A DNA stretch of 64,000 nucleotides, taken from NCBI RefSeq assembly GCF_016899955.1, contig NZ_JACJJL010000002.1, positions 186,001-250,000 of the forward strand. Reading direction: 5' to 3'. Below the pieces are notes generated by a model. That model did no database searches and was not told where the DNA came from. It worked only from the letters and a program-made list of their open reading frames with translations. This document shows, in pieces, positions 9,892 through 19,652 of the stretch. This DNA is from Marseilla massiliensis. Its GTDB lineage: Bacteria; Bacteroidota; Bacteroidia; Bacteroidales; Bacteroidaceae. The translations under genes were made by a program, and so were the position numbers. Positions within the stretch are counted from its first letter, which is position 1; every line of letters starts with the position of its first letter.

Positions 9892-10091
9892 TAAGTAGCT
9901 ATTGATAATCAATTATCATCAGGTTGTGCGCAGTTCGGTGAATGTCTTAGTAAGGCCGGAAGAGGTATCGTAGCCTGCTACGCTACCGACGAGGCCTTTG
10001 AAGACAACCCGGAAGAGCGCGCAAGGCGATGGTAAAGACAAGATGTCCGAATAAAATGGCTTGGCATCGGTTAATTTTTCAACAGATACTC
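9892..10091 (-). repeat. Diverged copy of the 200-bp inverted-end element
   Basis: This stretch is 200 bases, the same length as the three well-conserved copies at 33137, 45207 and 63356, and aligns with their reverse complement. Shared landmarks in order: TAAGTAG start, CAATTATCATCA, GTTGTGCGC, a GTAGCnnGCTAC hairpin core, GAAGAGC.C.CAAG, CGATGGTAAAGA and GGTTAATTTTT near the end. The central reading frame is also kept: here it reads KAGRGIVACYATDE, in the other copies KVRRxxVAGYAT(D/E)E. It lies between the second GH13 gene and the locus terminator. Alignment was by eye. Confidence 0.65.
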
Positions 10092-10100
10092 ATGTTTGGA

Positions 10101-10129
10101 TGGCCGCCCTTGCCGGGCGGCCATTTTTG
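10101..10129 (+). terminator. Rho-independent terminator of the starch locus
   Basis: An 8-bp GC-only stem (GGCCGCCC / GGGCGGCC) with a 5-base loop TTGCC is followed by ATTTTTG. It lies about 240 bases after the last GH13 gene and points in the same direction. Confidence 0.85.
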
Positions 10130-10527
10130 TTTCCTCCCCAAAAGCCACCCGCAGCGGCAGTCATTTTCATGCCGAGCCGTGCCGCAAGGTTGGCACCGGT
10201 CAACAACCTGGCACTCAGCCGGTTGCACAACGGGCCGCATTTCATTCCAAAACCTGCCGTCTCAAGACATGGAACGGCCCCCCTTACCCCGCAATACATG
10301 CCATCTTGCAAACCGGTGCGGCGCATACCCAAACAAAAGGATGCAGCTGGCGGCTTCGGGAGCATTGACTCTGACGTGGTTCATGACCTTCCCGGTCACG
10401 GGCCGCCTGCAACGGCCCACCCTTGCCTTTGCATAAGGCAATGGCAGCAACAGCGGCCCGAAAACCACCACGAGAGCCGCCGGCAAGCCATGAGCACAAG
10501 CCCGCCGAAACCTTTTGCTGCGCAAAA
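10130..10527. other. Intergenic stretch, no gene seen
   Basis: GC-rich sequence between the locus terminator and the parC promoter. Open frames here have no recognisable protein pattern and no plausible ribosome binding site. Nothing else was recognised. Confidence 0.5.
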
Positions 10528-10559
10528 CTTGCCGAAGTCAGAAAAAATAAGTAACTTTG
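10528..10559 (+). promoter_or_regulatory. parC promoter, Bacteroidetes type
   Basis: TAACTTTG at 10552-10559 fits the Bacteroidetes -7 consensus TAnnTTTG. CTTG at 10528-10531 is a one-mismatch -33 box at 20 bases spacing. The transcript would start about 20 bases before the parC ATG. Confidence 0.6.
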
Positions 10560-10585
10560 AGGCAAATTTGCGATAACAACAATTT

Positions 10586-13378
10586 ATGAGCGACGAAATA
10601 AAAGACAACGACACCCTCGAAGAAACCAACGCCAACAGCACTGACAACACAAGCAACGAGACCGACGCCAAGCCGGCGGCCTGCAACCACACCGACGACA
10701 CCGACGACGAGAACGAAACCGACGGAGAGCCCACAAAGCACTCCGACTACAAACCCGTAGACAGGTTTGACGCCTCGGCGGTGCACCACCTGAGCGGCAT
10801 GTACCAGAACTGGTTTCTCGACTATGCCTCGTACGTTATACTGGAGCGCGCCGTCCCCCACATCGAGGACGGCCTGAAGCCCGTGCAACGGCGCATACTG
10901 CACTCGATGAAACGAATGGACGACGGGCGCTACAACAAGGTGGCCAACATCGTGGGCCACACCATGCAGTTCCACCCCCACGGCGACGCGTCGATAGGCG
11001 ACGCCCTGGTGCAGCTCGGACAGAAAGACTTGCTTGTAGACACTCAGGGCAACTGGGGCAACATACTGACGGGCGACCGGGCCGCCGCGCCACGATACAT
11101 CGAGGCCAGGCTGTCGAAATTCGCGCTCGACACGGTGTTCAACCCCAAGACCACCGACTGGCAGCTGAGCTACGACGGGCGCAACCGCGAACCGATAACG
11201 CTGCCCGTCAAGTTTCCGCTGCTGCTGGCACAGGGCGCAGAGGGCATTGCCGTGGGCCTGAGCTCGAAGATAATGCCGCACAACTTCAACGAGCTGTGCG
11301 ACGCGGCCGTGAGCTACCTGCACGGCGAGGAGTTCAACCTGTACCCCGACTTCCCCACGGGCGGCAGCATCGACGTGAGCAAATACAACGACGGGCAGCG
11401 GGGCGGGACGCTCAAGGTGAGGGCAAAGATAGAGAAACTCGACAACAAGACGCTCGTAATACGCGAAATCCCCTACGGCAAGACCACCAGCACGCTCATC
11501 GACTCTATACTAAAGGCCATCGAGAAAGGAAAGATAAAGGCACGCAAGGTAGACGACAACACTGCCGCCGAGGTAGAGATTCAGGTTCACCTCGCGCCGG
11601 GAGTGTCGTCCGACAAGACGCTCGACGCCCTCTATGCCTTCTCCGACTGCGAGGTGAGCATATCGCCCAACTGCTGTGTCATTGCCGACGACAAGCCGCA
11701 GTTCCTCACCGTGAGCGACGTGCTGCGCAGCTCGGTAGACCGCACCATGGGCCTGCTGCGCCGCGAACTGGAGATTCGACGGGGCGAACTGCTGGAGCAA
11801 CTGCACTTCTGTTCGCTCGAAAAGATATTCATCGAGGAGCGCATTTACAAAGACAAGAAGTTTGAAGAGGCCCCCGACGTCGACGCCGTATGCGAGCACA
11901 TCGACAAGCGGCTCACGCCCTTCTACCCGCAACTGGTGCGCGAGGTGACGCGCGACGACATACTGCGCCTGCTCGAGATAAAGATGCAGCGCATACTGAA
12001 GTTCAACAAAGACAAGGCCGACGAGCTCATGGCGCGCCTCAAGGCCGAGATAGAGCAGATAGAGCGCGACCTGGCCAACATGGTCGAGGTGACGGCCAAC
12101 TGGTTCCGCTTCCTCAAGGAAAAGTATGGCAAAGACCACCCGAGGCTCACGGAGATTCGCAACTTCGACACCATCGAGGCCACCAAGGTGGTCGAGGCAA
12201 ACGAGAAACTGTACATCAACCGGCAGGAAGGCTTCATCGGCACGGGGCTGAAAAAAGACGAGTTTGTGTGCAACTGCTCCGACATCGACGACATAATCGT
12301 GTTCTACAAAGACGGCAAGTACAAGGTTGTGCGCGTGGCCGACAAGATTTTCGTTGGCAAGAACATACTGCACGTGGGCGTGTTCAAGCGCAACGACAAG
12401 CGAACCATATACAACACGGTATACCGCGACGGACGCAACGGCCCCTACTACATCAAGCGGTTCAACGTGACGGCCATGACCCGCGACCGCGAATACGACC
12501 TCACCAAGGGCACGCCGGGCTCAAAGGTGGTATACTTCACGGCCAACCCCAACGGCGAGGCCGAGGTGATAAAGATAACGCTCGAGCCAACCGAGGTGAA
12601 GCGGCGCACCAACATATTCTTCGACCGCGACTTCTCGAAGATTGCAATCAAGGGCCGCGCCGCACAGGGCAACCTGCTCACGAAGAAAGCCATCCACCGC
12701 ATTGGGCTGAAGAGCCACGGCCACTCTACGCTCGGAGGGCGCAAGGTGTGGTACGACCCCGACGTAAACCGGCTGAACTATGACGACCACGGAAGGCTGC
12801 TGGGCGAGTTCCTCGACGACGACCAGATACTGGTGGTGCTCGAGGGGGGCGACTTCTATGCCACCAACTTCGACGCCAACAACCACTATGAGGACAACAT
12901 TGCACGCATAGAGAAGTTCGACCCGCACAAGGTATGGACGGCTGTGCTCTACGATGCCGACAACGAGGGCTACCCATACGTCAAGCGTTTCTACATGGAA
13001 GCCACCAAGCGGAAGCAGAACTACCTGGGCGACAACCCCAACAGCCGCCAGGTGCTGCTCACAGACGTGGCCTTCCCGCGGCTGCAGGTGACCTTCGGAG
13101 GCAACGACGCCACCCGCCCGCCTATGGAGATTGACGCCGAACAGTTCATTGCCGTCAAGGGATTCAAGGCCAAGGGCAAGCGCATCACCACCTGGAACGT
13201 GGAAAGCATAACCGAACTGGAACCCACCCGGTTTCCCGAACCAGAAGAACAGCCAGACGACGACGACACCGACGACGAACAGCAGGAAAACCTTGACCCC
13301 GACGCCGGCAAGTCGCAACAGCAGGTAATCGACGAGATAAACGGACAACTTAGCCTCTTCAACGATGAAGATCTTTAG
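10586..13378 (+). CDS. parC: DNA topoisomerase IV subunit A
   Basis: 930 residues. After an acidic Asp/Asn/Thr-rich head of about 60 residues, which is longer than usual, comes the breakage-reunion domain: [13 protein letters not shown] (about 96-108), the [12 protein letters not shown] segment (130-141), and [11 protein letters not shown] with the DNA-linking Tyr171. The C-terminal third is a beta-pinwheel-like domain with an acidic Asp/Glu/Gln tail. The protein cuts and passes duplex DNA with ParE to unlink chromosomes. The quinolone-region residue equivalent to E. coli GyrA Ser83 reads Ala135, with Ser at 136. ParC was chosen over GyrA by overall resemblance to Bacteroidales ParC; GyrA is the alternative. 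parE is not adjacent. The stop overlaps the next start by 14 bases. Confidence 0.88.
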   Translation: MSDEIKDNDTLEETNANSTDNTSNETDAKPAACNHTDDTDDENETDGEPTKHSDYKPVDRFDASAVHHLSGMYQNWFLDYASYVILERAVPHIEDGLKPVQRRILHSMKRMDDGRYNKVANIVGHTMQFHPHGDASIGDALVQLGQKDLLVDTQGNWGNILTGDRAAAPRYIEARLSKFALDTVFNPKTTDWQLSYDGRNREPITLPVKFPLLLAQGAEGIAVGLSSKIMPHNFNELCDAAVSYLHGEEFNLYPDFPTGGSIDVSKYNDGQRGGTLKVRAKIEKLDNKTLVIREIPYGKTTSTLIDSILKAIEKGKIKARKVDDNTAAEVEIQVHLAPGVSSDKTLDALYAFSDCEVSISPNCCVIADDKPQFLTVSDVLRSSVDRTMGLLRRELEIRRGELLEQLHFCSLEKIFIEERIYKDKKFEEAPDVDAVCEHIDKRLTPFYPQLVREVTRDDILRLLEIKMQRILKFNKDKADELMARLKAEIEQIERDLANMVEVTANWFRFLKEKYGKDHPRLTEIRNFDTIEATKVVEANEKLYINRQEGFIGTGLKKDEFVCNCSDIDDIIVFYKDGKYKVVRVADKIFVGKNILHVGVFKRNDKRTIYNTVYRDGRNGPYYIKRFNVTAMTRDREYDLTKGTPGSKVVYFTANPNGEAEVIKITLEPTEVKRRTNIFFDRDFSKIAIKGRAAQGNLLTKKAIHRIGLKSHGHSTLGGRKVWYDPDVNRLNYDDHGRLLGEFLDDDQILVVLEGGDFYATNFDANNHYEDNIARIEKFDPHKVWTAVLYDADNEGYPYVKRFYMEATKRKQNYLGDNPNSRQVLLTDVAFPRLQVTFGGNDATRPPMEIDAEQFIAVKGFKAKGKRITTWNVESITELEPTRFPEPEEQPDDDDTDDEQQENLDPDAGKSQQQVIDEINGQLSLFNDEDL

Positions 13379-14183
13379 AATGGCCATGGCCGCCATGGCC
13401 GCCCTGCCGCTGTGCTCAGCCGCCCAGGAGGCAGACTCGACGGCATCAGCACGGATAACAACGGCCGCATACATGGTTGGCGCGGGCCGGACAAAGGTGC
13501 TCGACACCTATCTGTCGCAAGAGCATTTTGCCGGGCCGGGGTTCACTTTCCTGGCCACGGTGGAGCGGCAGCGCCCGGGCAGCCGCTGGCTGACGGCCAT
13601 GCAGCACCAGGCCAACATATCGACAACGCGCGACCGAAGCCGACAGTCGCGCCAGCTGGAGGGCTCTTACAACTTCTACTGGGGGCGATACCACTGCTGG
13701 CAACTGGCAGCCGACAGGCTCACACTGATGGCCGGGGGAATGGTCGACGCCAACATAGGCTTCATATACAATACGGGCAACGGCAACAACCCGGCCCAGG
13801 CGCGGCTCCACCTCAACGTCATGCCGTCGGCGGCGGCCGCCTACAGGTTTTCGATCGGCAAATGCCGCATGGCCATACGCTACGAAGCGCAGCTGCCACT
13901 CATAGGCGTCATGTTCAGCCCCAACTACGGGCAGTCTTACTACGAGCTGTTCTCGCGCGGCAACTACGACCACAACGTGGTGCCCACAACGCTCGTCAGC
14001 GCCCCATGCCTGAGGCAGCAGCTCATGGCCGACGTCAACATCGGGCGCCGGACTACGCTCCGCTTCGGATATCTGGGCGACTACCTGCAGGCCGATGTCA
14101 ACAACCTGAAGTCGCATGTCTATTCCCACCGCTTCATGATTGGCTTCGTCAAGCGGTTCAAACTAATAAGCTACCGCCCATGA
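13365..14183 (+). CDS. DUF3316-like exported protein
   Basis: 272 residues. A signal peptide (about 1-20, ending CSAAQ) precedes a body of alternating hydrophobic and aromatic strands without transmembrane helices, which suggests a small outer-membrane beta-barrel. The opening [20 protein letters not shown] and the [19 protein letters not shown] segment resemble the Bacteroidetes family DUF3316. Function is unknown. It overlaps parC by 14 bases and the following peptidase gene by 4 (ATGA), so translation of the three may be coupled. Confidence 0.7.
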   Translation: MKIFRMAMAAMAALPLCSAAQEADSTASARITTAAYMVGAGRTKVLDTYLSQEHFAGPGFTFLATVERQRPGSRWLTAMQHQANISTTRDRSRQSRQLEGSYNFYWGRYHCWQLAADRLTLMAGGMVDANIGFIYNTGNGNNPAQARLHLNVMPSAAAAYRFSIGKCRMAIRYEAQLPLIGVMFSPNYGQSYYELFSRGNYDHNVVPTTLVSAPCLRQQLMADVNIGRRTTLRFGYLGDYLQADVNNLKSHVYSHRFMIGFVKRFKLISYRP

Positions 14184-15196
14184 AGCGCTTCATATCATAC
14201 GTCATCATTGCCGTTGCCATGGCTGCAACGGTCACTTCGTGCGTCGACGAAGAGGAGTTCGACGACTCGCCCACGGGCAACTTCGAGGCCCTGTGGAAAA
14301 TAATCGACGAGCACTATTGCTTCTTCGACTACAAGAAACAGGAATACGGGCTCGACTGGGACGATGTATACGCCAAGTACAGGGTGCGCATCAGCGACAA
14401 CATGACGTCCGACCAACTGTTCGAGGTCATGGCCGACATGCTGTCGGAACTGCGCGACGGCCACGTCAACCTGTCGCGGGCGGCAGACTTCGCGCGCTAT
14501 TGGAGCTGGAAAGAAGACTATCCCTCGAACTTCAGCGACACGCTGCAACGGCGCTACCTCGGCACAGACTACCAGATAGCGTCGGGCATAACATACCGCG
14601 TTCTCGACGACAACATCGGCTACATATACTACGAAAGCTTCAGCGACGCCATCGGCGAAGGCAACCTTGACGAAGTAATCAACAGGCTGATGCTGTGCAA
14701 CGGCCTGATAATAGACATACGCAACAACGGCGGAGGCAACCTGACAAACGCCGAGAAACTGGCGGCGCGCTTCACCAACGAGGCTGTGCACGTGGGCTAT
14801 ATCTGCCATAAGACAGGGCCGGGCCACAACGACTTTTCAGAGAAGGAGGAACAATGGATTGAGCCTTCGTCAAACATGAGGTGGCAGAAAAAGGTTTGTG
14901 TGCTCACCAACAGGAGCGTCTACAGCGCCGCCAACGAGTTTGTGAAATACATGGCGTGCATGCCTTCGGTGACAATAGTGGGCGACAGCACCGGCGGCGG
15001 GGCCGGCCTGCCGTTCAACAACTCGCTGCCCAACGGGTGGGCAGTGCGCTTCTCGGCCTGCCCTATGTACGACACCGAGGGCCATACAACCGAGTTTGGC
15101 ATAGCCCCCGACTATAAGGTGTCTATCACTGACGATGATTTCGACAAAGGCATCGACACCATTATAGAATTCGCCCGCAACCTGCTAAAAGAATAA
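14180..15196 (+). CDS. S41-family (C-terminal processing) peptidase, lipoprotein
   Basis: 338 residues from ATG 14180, which overlaps the preceding stop (ATGA) and yields a lipoprotein signal with Cys21 (VTSC). The frame is open further upstream, but that part lies wholly inside the previous gene. An N-terminal helical cap (about 35-100, [11 protein letters not shown]) leads into the S41 core: [23 protein letters not shown], and [12 protein letters not shown], where the serine after Tyr in VYSAANE is the likely nucleophile. No clear PDZ domain is visible; the usual cap-core arrangement of Bacteroidetes S41 lipoproteins fits. It is probably periplasmic or surface-exposed. Its substrate is unknown. 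Confidence 0.85.
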   Translation: MKRFISYVIIAVAMAATVTSCVDEEEFDDSPTGNFEALWKIIDEHYCFFDYKKQEYGLDWDDVYAKYRVRISDNMTSDQLFEVMADMLSELRDGHVNLSRAADFARYWSWKEDYPSNFSDTLQRRYLGTDYQIASGITYRVLDDNIGYIYYESFSDAIGEGNLDEVINRLMLCNGLIIDIRNNGGGNLTNAEKLAARFTNEAVHVGYICHKTGPGHNDFSEKEEQWIEPSSNMRWQKKVCVLTNRSVYSAANEFVKYMACMPSVTIVGDSTGGGAGLPFNNSLPNGWAVRFSACPMYDTEGHTTEFGIAPDYKVSITDDDFDKGIDTIIEFARNLLKE

Positions 15197-15211
15197 AAAA
15201 GCCGGGATATA

Positions 15212-15243
15212 TTTGCAATTTAAGCAAATTATTCTTAACTTTG
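15212..15243 (+). promoter_or_regulatory. Promoter of tRNA-Leu, Bacteroidetes type
   Basis: TTTG at 15212-15215 and TAACTTTG at 15236-15243 are spaced by 20 bases, a perfect match to the Bacteroidetes consensus. The tRNA begins 12 bases later. Confidence 0.85.
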
Positions 15244-15255
15244 CACCGCTAAAAT

Positions 15256-15337
15256 GCGCTTGTGGCGGAATTGGTAGACGCGCCAGACTTAGGATCTGGT
15301 GTCTCGCGACGTGTAGGTTCGAGTCCTATCAGGCGCA
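15256..15337 (+). tRNA. tRNA-Leu (anticodon TAG)
   Basis: 82 bases including the discriminator A. The acceptor GCGCTTG pairs with CAGGCGC. The D-arm has GGCGGAATTGGTAGACGC; the anticodon stem CCAGA/TCTGG holds loop CTTAGGA with TAG at positions 34-36. A long variable arm and the T-loop GGTTCGAGTCC are present, as expected of a class II leucine tRNA. CCA is not encoded. Confidence 0.96.
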
Positions 15338-15343
15338 CCCTGT

Positions 15344-15380
15344 CAAGCCCTAAGTCTCGGTTCCGATGACTTGGGGCTTG
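15344..15380 (+). terminator. Hairpin after tRNA-Leu, likely terminator
   Basis: CAAGCCC-T-AAGTC pairs with GACTT-G-GGGCTTG, seven bases after the tRNA. The T run after it is weak (ATTGCGTATT), so termination is likely but not certain. Confidence 0.55.
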
Positions 15381-15589
15381 ATTGCGTATTATGATGCCGC
15401 CCAAACCAAGCCCACCCGATGAACACACAGGATTGCTGCCCGCCACGCCAAACGCCACCATTGCGCACGGAAGGCGCTACGGCCGCAACGGCCCGGGCGG
15501 GCGCCACAGGCGGGGCGGCAAAGCCATCCAACCGCATGCCGCCGCCAACCGGGGCTGTGGCATTGCGGCACACGCCGGGAGCCACAAGG

Positions 15590-16420
15590 CTAAAAGCGCC
15601 CGGAGCGATACTCCGACGGGGTGATGCCGAGGCGTGAACGCACATAACGGCTGAAATAAGACAACGACAAGAAGCCCAGGCGCTCGGCTATCGACGTGAG
15701 TGTAAGGTCGCGACGGGCCAGCAGCATCACCACCTCGCGCATGGCAAAGCGCTCTATCCAGTATGAGGCCGGCCTGCCACTGACACTGCGGCACACCTCG
15801 GTGAGGTAGTGGGGAGTGACGCAAAGGCGCGAGGCATAGGCGGCAACGCCATTGCGGGCCGTCGGGCCACCATCGTAAAGCATCGATATGAAGTCGCGCA
15901 CAATCAAGGCCGCACGCTCCATGGGCTGCTGAAGGCTGTTGCTGCGGGCGTGAATGTCATACAGGTCGAGTATGTGCACCATGAGCAGGTGGCCCATCAT
16001 CTCTTTGCGAAACAGGTGGCCGGGCCGCCCAACCCTGTCTGCCAGCAGACCCATCACCTCGCAACAGGTGCGGCACTGCGCCTCGGTAAGCCGCATGACC
16101 GGATTCTGCAGCAGCGACAGGTGGCCCACCAAGCCGTAATTGCTGCGCAGGGCCATCGAGGCCACAAACGCCTCCGACAGGCTCATGGCCATGCAATTGC
16201 AGTCGGCCGAGGCGCTGATGGGCGAGGCAAACGACGTGTCGGGCATTATGACATAGTCGCCGGCACCTACGTTATAGGCCACCCCGCCAAACGAAAAGCT
16301 CATGCCCCCGCCCAGGCAAAGCATGTGCAGCACCCGCCCTTGGCCCAGCCTGGGGTCATAGCCGCCGGCAATGTCTACAAACTCGATGCCGGCCATTTCC
16401 TCATCTTCTGCCAATCCCAT
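15590..16420 (-). CDS. AraC-family transcriptional regulator
   Basis: 276 residues from the ATG at 16420. The frame is open to 16663, but that would run into the divergent neighbour, and 276 is the usual AraC length. Residues 1-150 are a cupin-like sensor domain (GGGMSFSFGGVAYNVGAGDYVIMP). The last 100 residues hold the two helix-turn-helix motifs (VAAYASRLCVTPHYLTEVCR and LTLTSIAERLGFLSLSYFSR), ending with the family signature FSRYVRSRLGITPSEYR. It is transcribed away from the aldo/keto reductase at 16620, so it probably controls that gene and itself from the shared 199-base region (inference). Ligand unknown. Confidence 0.9.
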   Translation of the reverse strand: MGLAEDEEMAGIEFVDIAGGYDPRLGQGRVLHMLCLGGGMSFSFGGVAYNVGAGDYVIMPDTSFASPISASADCNCMAMSLSEAFVASMALRSNYGLVGHLSLLQNPVMRLTEAQCRTCCEVMGLLADRVGRPGHLFRKEMMGHLLMVHILDLYDIHARSNSLQQPMERAALIVRDFISMLYDGGPTARNGVAAYASRLCVTPHYLTEVCRSVSGRPASYWIERFAMREVVMLLARRDLTLTSIAERLGFLSLSYFSRYVRSRLGITPSEYRSGRF

Positions 16421-16585
16421 TCCAACTTTGTCTTTATGTTTTATGCAAAAGCAACGCAAACGGGCTCCATGTGGGCTTGCCCCCCGGGTGCCGAGCGCTG
16501 CCTGCAGGCTGCAAAGATACGCCAAAACCACGAAAAGTGAAAATTTCGAGCCGCTTTTCATAACGCCCGTTTGCCCTGAACACAG

Positions 16586-16593
16586 TAACTTTG
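16586..16593 (+). promoter_or_regulatory. -7 box for the aldo/keto reductase gene
   Basis: TAACTTTG matches the Bacteroidetes -7 consensus 26 bases before the ATG. A TTTG lies upstream at 16570-16573, but its 12-base spacing is too short. Absence of a good -33 box would fit an activator-dependent promoter. Confidence 0.5.
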
Positions 16594-16619
16594 CCATGAA
16601 AACATAAATACATCCGACG

Positions 16620-17465
16620 ATGAAAGAAACAAGACTGAACAACGGGGTGACTATGCCGGCCATAGGCTTCGGCGTCTACCAAATTCCACGTGAGCAAACA
16701 GAACAGGCCGTAACCGACGCCATCGAGGTGGGCTACCGCATGATTGACACCGCAGCCTCTTACTTCAACGAGCGCGAAGTGGGCAACGCCATACGCCGTT
16801 GCGGCGTGCCGCGCAGCCAGCTGTTCGTAACCACAAAGCTGTGGGTGCAAGACTACGAGTATGACGACGCCCTGAGAGCCTTCGACGCGTCGATGGACAG
16901 TCTGCAGACCGACTATCTCGACCTGTGGCTGCTGCACAAGCCATACGGCAATTACTATGCGGCGTGGCGCGCAGCCGAGCGACTATACAAGGAGGGGCGC
17001 ATAAGGGCCATCGGCGTGACGAGCTTCTCTGACGAGAGGCTGCAAGACCTCTTCTTGCACAACGAGGTGAAACCGGCCGTCAACCAGATTGAGACAAACC
17101 CGCTTTTCCAGCAGAAAGCTTCAAACAAGTTCCTCAAGGGCGAGGGAATACAGCACGAGGCGTGGGCTCCATTCGCCGAAGGCCAGCGCGACATCTTCAA
17201 CAACCCGAAGCTGAAGGCCATTGCCACCAACCACGGCAAGACCACGGCGCAGGTAGTGCTGCGCTGGCTCAACCAGCGGGGAATAGCCGTCATACCCAAG
17301 AGCGTGCGCCGGGAGCGCATGGAGGAGAACATCAGCATACTCGACTTCACGCTCTCCGACGTCGAGATGGAGGCCATATCGCTACTCGACACGGGCCGGA
17401 GCCCCATTTACGACGACAGCGACCTGAGCGTGACAAGATATATAGGCACACTGAAAATACACTGA
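16620..17465 (+). CDS. Aldo/keto reductase
   Basis: 281 residues, a normal length for the family. The TIM-barrel catalytic tetrad is visible: Asp43 and Tyr48 in IDTAASYFNE, Lys73 in TTKLWV, His106 in WLLHKPYG. The NADPH-binding end shows AVIPKSVRRERMEEN. It resembles the 2,5-diketo-D-gluconate reductase branch (AKR5-like), but the substrate cannot be read from sequence. It reduces aldehydes or ketones in the cytoplasm. The AraC regulator at 15590-16420 is divergently transcribed and likely controls it. Confidence 0.92.
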   Translation: MKETRLNNGVTMPAIGFGVYQIPREQTEQAVTDAIEVGYRMIDTAASYFNEREVGNAIRRCGVPRSQLFVTTKLWVQDYEYDDALRAFDASMDSLQTDYLDLWLLHKPYGNYYAAWRAAERLYKEGRIRAIGVTSFSDERLQDLFLHNEVKPAVNQIETNPLFQQKASNKFLKGEGIQHEAWAPFAEGQRDIFNNPKLKAIATNHGKTTAQVVLRWLNQRGIAVIPKSVRRERMEENISILDFTLSDVEMEAISLLDTGRSPIYDDSDLSVTRYIGTLKIH

Positions 17466-17544
17466 CCGAGATGAATACCCCAACACACTGAACAACGCCG
17501 CCACGCCCGGCCCGGCCAGCGGCGACGGCGGGCATGGACGGGAA

Positions 17545-17568
17545 CGGTGGCGCAGGCTGGCGCCACCG
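17545..17568 (+). terminator. Weak hairpin after the aldo/keto reductase
   Basis: CGGTGGCGC / GCGCCACCG with loop AGGCTG, 80 bases after the stop. It lacks a T tract, so it is only a possible terminator. Confidence 0.35.
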
Positions 17569-17629
17569 ATTCTGTTATATCTATACAAACACAAGTAATG
17601 CGTCTACCGGCGGGAGGCGCCAAAATTGC

Positions 17630-17637
17630 TAATTTTG
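17630..17637 (+). promoter_or_regulatory. -7 box for the acetyltransferase at 17662
   Basis: TAATTTTG matches the Bacteroidetes -7 consensus, 25-30 bases before the start codons. No clear TTTG lies 19-23 bases upstream. Confidence 0.45.
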
Positions 17638-17661
17638 CCGGCGCAAACAAACAAAAGGCTC

Positions 17662-18276
17662 ATGACAATGGCAACAGAGAAAGAAAACACAACAACAGAC
17701 ATCTTCGAGAAAGACCTCTCGGGGGCTATGGTGTCGCCCCTCGAACCGGGCTACGACCGGCTAATCGGCGCCATTTTCGACACCATGAAGACGGCATACG
17801 AACTGAACGAGGGCTACCACACGCCCGACGAGGTGCGCTCATACCTCTCGCGCATCACCGGGCGCGAGGTAGACCCAAGCGTAACGCTGCTCCCGCCATT
17901 CTATGTCGACTATGGCAAAAACATCAGAATAGGCAAGAACTGCTGGATTCAGCAGGGCTGCACGTTCTTCGACCGCGGTGGCATAACGCTCGGCAACGGC
18001 GTGTTCATAGCCCCAAAGGTAAACCTGATTACCATCAACCACGACTCCGACCCGGCCAACCGGAGCGCCACCTACGGCCGCCCCATCGTCATTGAAGACA
18101 AGGTGTGGATAGGCATCGGGGCAACGGTGCTGCCCGGGGTGACCATCGGCTACGGCTCTATAGTGGGGGCCAACAGCGTGGTGACGCACGATGTGCCGCC
18201 AATGACTGTGGTTGGCGGCAACCCGGCACGCTTTATCAAGAAAATAGTGACCGGCGGGGGCGACAGCGCCGACTGA
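17662..18276 (+). CDS. Left-handed beta-helix (hexapeptide) sugar O-acetyltransferase
   Basis: 204 residues from ATG 17662; ATG 17668 is an equal alternative, since an AAAAGG at 17653-17658 would be 3 or 9 bases away. The N-terminal helical region (about 15-70) resembles the maltose/galactoside acetyltransferase head. The rest shows hexapeptide turns: IRIGKNCWIQQGC, ITLGNGVFIAP, VWIGIGATVLPGVTIG and SIVGANSVVT. The NHDSDPANRS segment contains the catalytic-type His of the LacA/Maa group. It transfers acetyl from acetyl-CoA to a sugar hydroxyl. The acceptor is unknown. A related but distinct enzyme is at 56406. Confidence 0.88.
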   Translation: MTMATEKENTTTDIFEKDLSGAMVSPLEPGYDRLIGAIFDTMKTAYELNEGYHTPDEVRSYLSRITGREVDPSVTLLPPFYVDYGKNIRIGKNCWIQQGCTFFDRGGITLGNGVFIAPKVNLITINHDSDPANRSATYGRPIVIEDKVWIGIGATVLPGVTIGYGSIVGANSVVTHDVPPMTVVGGNPARFIKKIVTGGGDSAD

Positions 18277-18440
18277 CACCCGGCGACACCCGGAGGGCCG
18301 GGCCGCAGCACGCCGCAGCCCTCGCGCCACAGCCGGCAGTCAGGCCACTGCGCCCTATGCGGGCCGGCAAGCCAAGCGGCCCCGGGGCGGCTGCCACCTG
18401 CCGGCAGGCAGCAGAGGGCGACAACCACAGATACCATTGC

Positions 18441-18481
18441 GCCATACGGCCCGTCTTGCAATGCAAGACGGGCCGTATGGC
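18441..18481. repeat. 41-base perfect palindrome between convergent genes
   Basis: Two 20-base arms (GCCATACGGCCCGTCTTGCA and its exact complement) are separated by a single A. It lies between the convergent acetyltransferase and AraC genes. There is no T tract on either side, so it is not a standard terminator. The arm ACGGCCCGTCTTG recurs at 25281-25293, and a related GGGCCGTCTGGCC occurs twice at 54417-54451. The rest of the 301-base gap (18277-18577) is GC-rich without a gene. Confidence 0.8.
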
Positions 18482-18577
18482 ATCTCGGTACAGGCCGTTC
18501 GGCGTGGCCCGGCGCCCCTTCATCCCTGCCCGGCCATCAAGAACGGCAAGATTGCATGCCGAGGGCCCGGCGCCACG

Positions 18578-19459
18578 TCACTTGCGGCGCTCCCTGTACT
18601 GGCGGGGCGACATGCCCAGCGTCTTTCGCACATAAGTACCGAAAAACGAAGGGTTGGGGAAGCCCAGCTCGTTGCATATCTCCTTCATGCTCTTGTCGGT
18701 GTCGTTGAGCAGCCTAAGTATGTCGTTCGACACGAAATTGCTTATCAGTTTCAGGGCCGTCATGCCGCTCACCTGCTTGCATACGGCCGAAAGATACTTG
18801 GGCGTGATGCACAGTTTGTCGGCATAGAAGGCCACACTGCGCGGCCGAGGATATGTAGACGACAGCAGGCCGATGAAGTCGCGGAACACCTTCTCGGCCG
18901 AATGGCGCGGCCGTTGCTGCGGGTCGAGGAAACGCTCGAGCAGCCCGTAAAAATCGTATAGGCAGGCCTGGAACAGGGTTTCAACCAGTTTCTTGCCGTA
19001 ACGGCGGTCTTGGCGGTTTATCTTGGCCTTTATTATGTCATAGTACATCTTGAACGACTGCGCCTCAGACGGCTCGAGCCTCAGCACCGGATTCTTGCTC
19101 AGAAAGAGTATCGCGTTCCACAAGTCGCCGCTGTTCATCTGCGACAGCTGCTGCACATAGTCCTTCGACATGCAGATGCAGCACCCGCAGATGTCGCCGC
19201 TGGTCTCGCTCCGCGATATGGTCATGCCCGGCAGGCACACCAGCAAGTCGTATGTCGACACTTCGTGCTCAACGCCATCGATGGTCAGTGTGGCGTGGCC
19301 ACTCTGGCACAGGCTCAGCAGCAGGGCGTCGATGTTGACGTTCCTCACGGTGGTCATCCTGTCTGTGCTCTCAAACAGGGCCACCCCCTCGTCACTATAG
19401 GCTGCCTTCTCGCTCAATTTCCTGTTGTTCAGCATTTCCGAAACTTTGTCTGTGTTCAT
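18578..19459 (-). CDS. AraC-family transcriptional regulator of the adjacent efflux operon
   Basis: 293 residues from ATG 19459, chosen because AGGAG lies 9 bases upstream (AGGAGAAGAAATA-ATG), a rare clear Shine-Dalgarno in this window. The first 150 residues form a cupin-like sensor domain with a Cys-rich stretch (GDICGCCICMS). The C-terminal 100 residues carry both helix-turn-helix motifs (VAFYADKLCITPKYLSAVCK; KEICNELGFPNPSFFGTYVR), ending MSPRQYRERRK. It is transcribed divergently from the RND efflux operon at 19653, with 193 bases between the starts, so it probably controls that operon (inference). The CGC/CIC cysteines might sense metals or redox, which is speculative. Confidence 0.9.
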   Translation of the reverse strand: MNTDKVSEMLNNRKLSEKAAYSDEGVALFESTDRMTTVRNVNIDALLLSLCQSGHATLTIDGVEHEVSTYDLLVCLPGMTISRSETSGDICGCCICMSKDYVQQLSQMNSGDLWNAILFLSKNPVLRLEPSEAQSFKMYYDIIKAKINRQDRRYGKKLVETLFQACLYDFYGLLERFLDPQQRPRHSAEKVFRDFIGLLSSTYPRPRSVAFYADKLCITPKYLSAVCKQVSGMTALKLISNFVSNDILRLLNDTDKSMKEICNELGFPNPSFFGTYVRKTLGMSPRQYRERRK

Positions 19460-19652
19460 TATTTCTTCTCCTATCCGGATGCAAAATAAGTCATATTTTA
19501 CCACAAAGCCGTGTTTTACAATGCTATATTAGTGTCTAATTTTACCTCATTTGCTCTGATATGGAAAAATTAAACACTATTGAGGAACAAGCCCGGCGAC
19601 ATATATCACACTATTGGCACATTTTTGCAGCCCAAACAAACCAACCAACGCA

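Noticed and set aside
10029..10576. Overlapping short frames before parC
   Set aside because: Three frames open at once, no conserved pattern, and they overlap the terminator and the parC promoter.
13412..14179. An N-terminal extension of 256 codons on the S41 peptidase
   Set aside because: It lies wholly in another frame of the DUF3316-like gene and has no domain. ATG 14180 gives a proper lipoprotein signal.
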